Assembly: GCA_018678395.1 (NCBI GenBank)
Contig: JAHHMJ010000466.1
Coordinates: forward strand, 1 to 6,263
Source of the DNA: Gemmatimonadota bacterium
GTDB taxonomy: Bacteria > Gemmatimonadota > Gemmatimonadetes > Longimicrobiales > Gaopeijiaceae
Direction: 5' to 3'
DNA: 6,263 bases
Shown here: positions 5,118-6,263 of the stretch, one piece after another
Layout: the number at the start of each line of letters is the position of its first letter
Numbering within the stretch: the stretch's first letter is position 1
The notes under the pieces: model-generated
Databases searched by the model: none
Seen by the model: only the letters and a program-made list of their open reading frames with translations
Told to the model about the DNA's origin: nothing
Made by a program: the position numbers and the translations under genes

Positions 5118-6263
5118 ATGACCGACGTCGTCATTCTCGGTGGGGGACCGGCCGGACTGACCCTCGCATGTTATCTCGCCGGCGCGGGCATCGACCACGT
5201 GCTGCTCGAGCGGGGGCACCACCCCAGAACCCGCGTAGGTGAGACGCTCCTGCCGTCGGCGCTGCGGGTCTTCGCCGAGATCGGATTCCTCGAGGTCGCG
5301 CAGAATGCCGGGTTCCCGCCTTCCCCCGGGATCGTCTACCACACCGAGGGCGAAGACCCCATCGAGGTGCGCTATCACGAATTCCCGAGCGAGCACCCGG
5401 ACCTGGGCACGAGCATGCACGCCGACCGCGCCCGGCTGGACATGCTGCTGATGAAGCACGCCCAGGGCATGGGCTGCCGGATCGTCCAGGGGGCTTCGGT
5501 GCGATCCGTGCGCGTCGACGACGGTGGACGCGCCGTGGGTGTGGTCGTGGACATCGGCGGAAAGACCGTCGAGTGGGACGCCCGCCTCGTGATCGACGCC
5601 ACGGGGCATCAGACGCTCGTGGGGCGGCAGCTCGGCCTTCGCTCGCGGGATCCCGATCTCGACCAGATCGCGTTCCACACGTGGTTCGAGGGTGTGGACC
5701 GCGGCCCCATCAACCATCGCGACCACGTGCACGTGTCGTTCCTGCCCGTGCATCGCGGGTGGGCCTGGCGCTCACCCGTCGCCGACGACCTGACGTCGAT
5801 CGGACTCGTGGTGGACCGGGCGGGCTTCCAGGCGCAGGGCCTCACCCCGGAGGAGTTCTTCGAAGCCTGTGTGAAGGACAGTCCGGATCTCGCGGCGGCC
5901 ATGGCAAAGGCTCGTCCGGCCCGAGTCCTCGGAGCCGAGACCGCCGTGAACTACGCCCTGGAGCGCATCCACGGGGACGGCTGGCTGGCGGTCGGCGACG
6001 CGGCACGGTTCGTCGATCCGGTCTTCTCGGCCGGGGTGGGCATGGCGGTAGATTCCGCGCGGCTCGCGGCGAAGGCGGTAATGAAAGCGCTCGAAGCCGA
6101 CGATACGTCGGCGGCATCGTTTGCCTCGTATCAGGCCGACATGTTCGGGGCCGCCGCGGTGTGGCGCCGGTTCACTCGGCTCTACTACCGGCTCATGCCG
6201 GCGTTCACCGTGTTTCTGCGCTCGCCGCAGTATCGAGGCGACCTGCTGCGTCTGCTCCAGGGC
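5118..6263 (+). CDS. FAD-dependent oxidoreductase, halogenase-like fold, 3' end cut off
   Basis: 382 residues are visible and the frame is still open at the right edge. Family landmarks are an N-terminal FAD-binding GGGPAGL (8-14), E31 ending the second strand of the Rossmann fold, VGETLLP (40-46), DATG (160-163), WAWRSP (215-220) resembling the flavin halogenase WxWxIP motif, the GD motif (293-294), and FVDPVFSAG (298-306) matching the halogenase FxxPxxSxG motif. The overall pattern is that of proteins annotated as tryptophan 7-halogenase or NAD(P)/FAD-dependent oxidoreductase. There is no lysine before K113; where phenolic halogenases carry the catalytic lysine (FxxKxGxxF) this protein has F66-P-P-S69-P-G71-I-V-Y74. 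A monooxygenase or reductase role is therefore more likely than halogenation. The ATG at 5118 is 5 bp after the hydrolase stop, so the two are likely cotranscribed. No signal peptide is seen, so it should be cytoplasmic. Confidence 0.85.
   Translation, partial: MTDVVILGGGPAGLTLACYLAGAGIDHVLLERGHHPRTRVGETLLPSALRVFAEIGFLEVAQNAGFPPSPGIVYHTEGEDPIEVRYHEFPSEHPDLGTSMHADRARLDMLLMKHAQGMGCRIVQGASVRSVRVDDGGRAVGVVVDIGGKTVEWDARLVIDATGHQTLVGRQLGLRSRDPDLDQIAFHTWFEGVDRGPINHRDHVHVSFLPVHRGWAWRSPVADDLTSIGLVVDRAGFQAQGLTPEEFFEACVKDSPDLAAAMAKARPARVLGAETAVNYALERIHGDGWLAVGDAARFVDPVFSAGVGMAVDSARLAAKAVMKALEADDTSAASFASYQADMFGAAAVWRRFTRLYYRLMPAFTVFLRSPQYRGDLLRLLQG

Noticed and set aside
5085..5753. Minus-strand open frame opposite the flavoprotein
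   Set aside because: The plus-strand frame has clear FAD-binding motifs and continues to the window end; the antisense product is His/Val/Gly-rich with no domain.

Overview
The window is about two-thirds GC, with long antisense shadow frames, SD-poor starts and many secreted or lipid-anchored hydrolases. It looks like a chromosomal segment of a high-GC, double-membraned bacterium. The combination of signal-peptide M20 hydrolases, lipoproteins and an MlaD-like protein ending in a short 'NPGRYL..F' tail reminds me of Gemmatimonadota, but that placement is an inference from style. No mobile element, RNA gene or CRISPR array was seen.

Left half, minus strand (about 2664 down to 134): a compact three-gene ABC lipid-transport operon in the order permease (MlaE type), ATPase (MlaF type), substrate-binding MCE protein (MlaD type). 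The permease and ATPase are 7 bp apart and the ATPase and MCE genes overlap by 8 bp. Together they should form an inner-membrane complex that moves phospholipids or other hydrophobic molecules between the inner and outer membranes. Neither an mlaC nor an mlaB partner is in the window. A perfect 18-bp palindrome lies just after the operon, next to a 51-bp-period direct repeat at the left edge.

Right half, plus strand (2777 to the right edge): three genes read away from the Mla operon. The first is a secreted M20 zinc hydrolase with a full set of metal and catalytic residues. The second is a dienelactone-hydrolase-family lipoprotein with an intact Cys-Asp-His triad. The third, only 5 bp further on, is an FAD-dependent oxidoreductase of the halogenase/monooxygenase fold that runs off the right edge. 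It keeps several halogenase-family motifs but has no lysine in its first 112 residues, so the halogenase catalytic lysine is missing.

The 112-bp divergent gap (2665-2776) should hold the promoters for both directions and contains two overlapping small inverted repeats. The 74-bp gap between the M20 and dienelactone hydrolase genes holds a strong hairpin followed by five short-loop C-tracts, a G-quadruplex motif on the minus strand that ends 4 bp before the start codon. The window contains recognisable families. The best candidates for novelty are the lysine-less halogenase-like enzyme and the regulatory DNA around the two secreted hydrolases.
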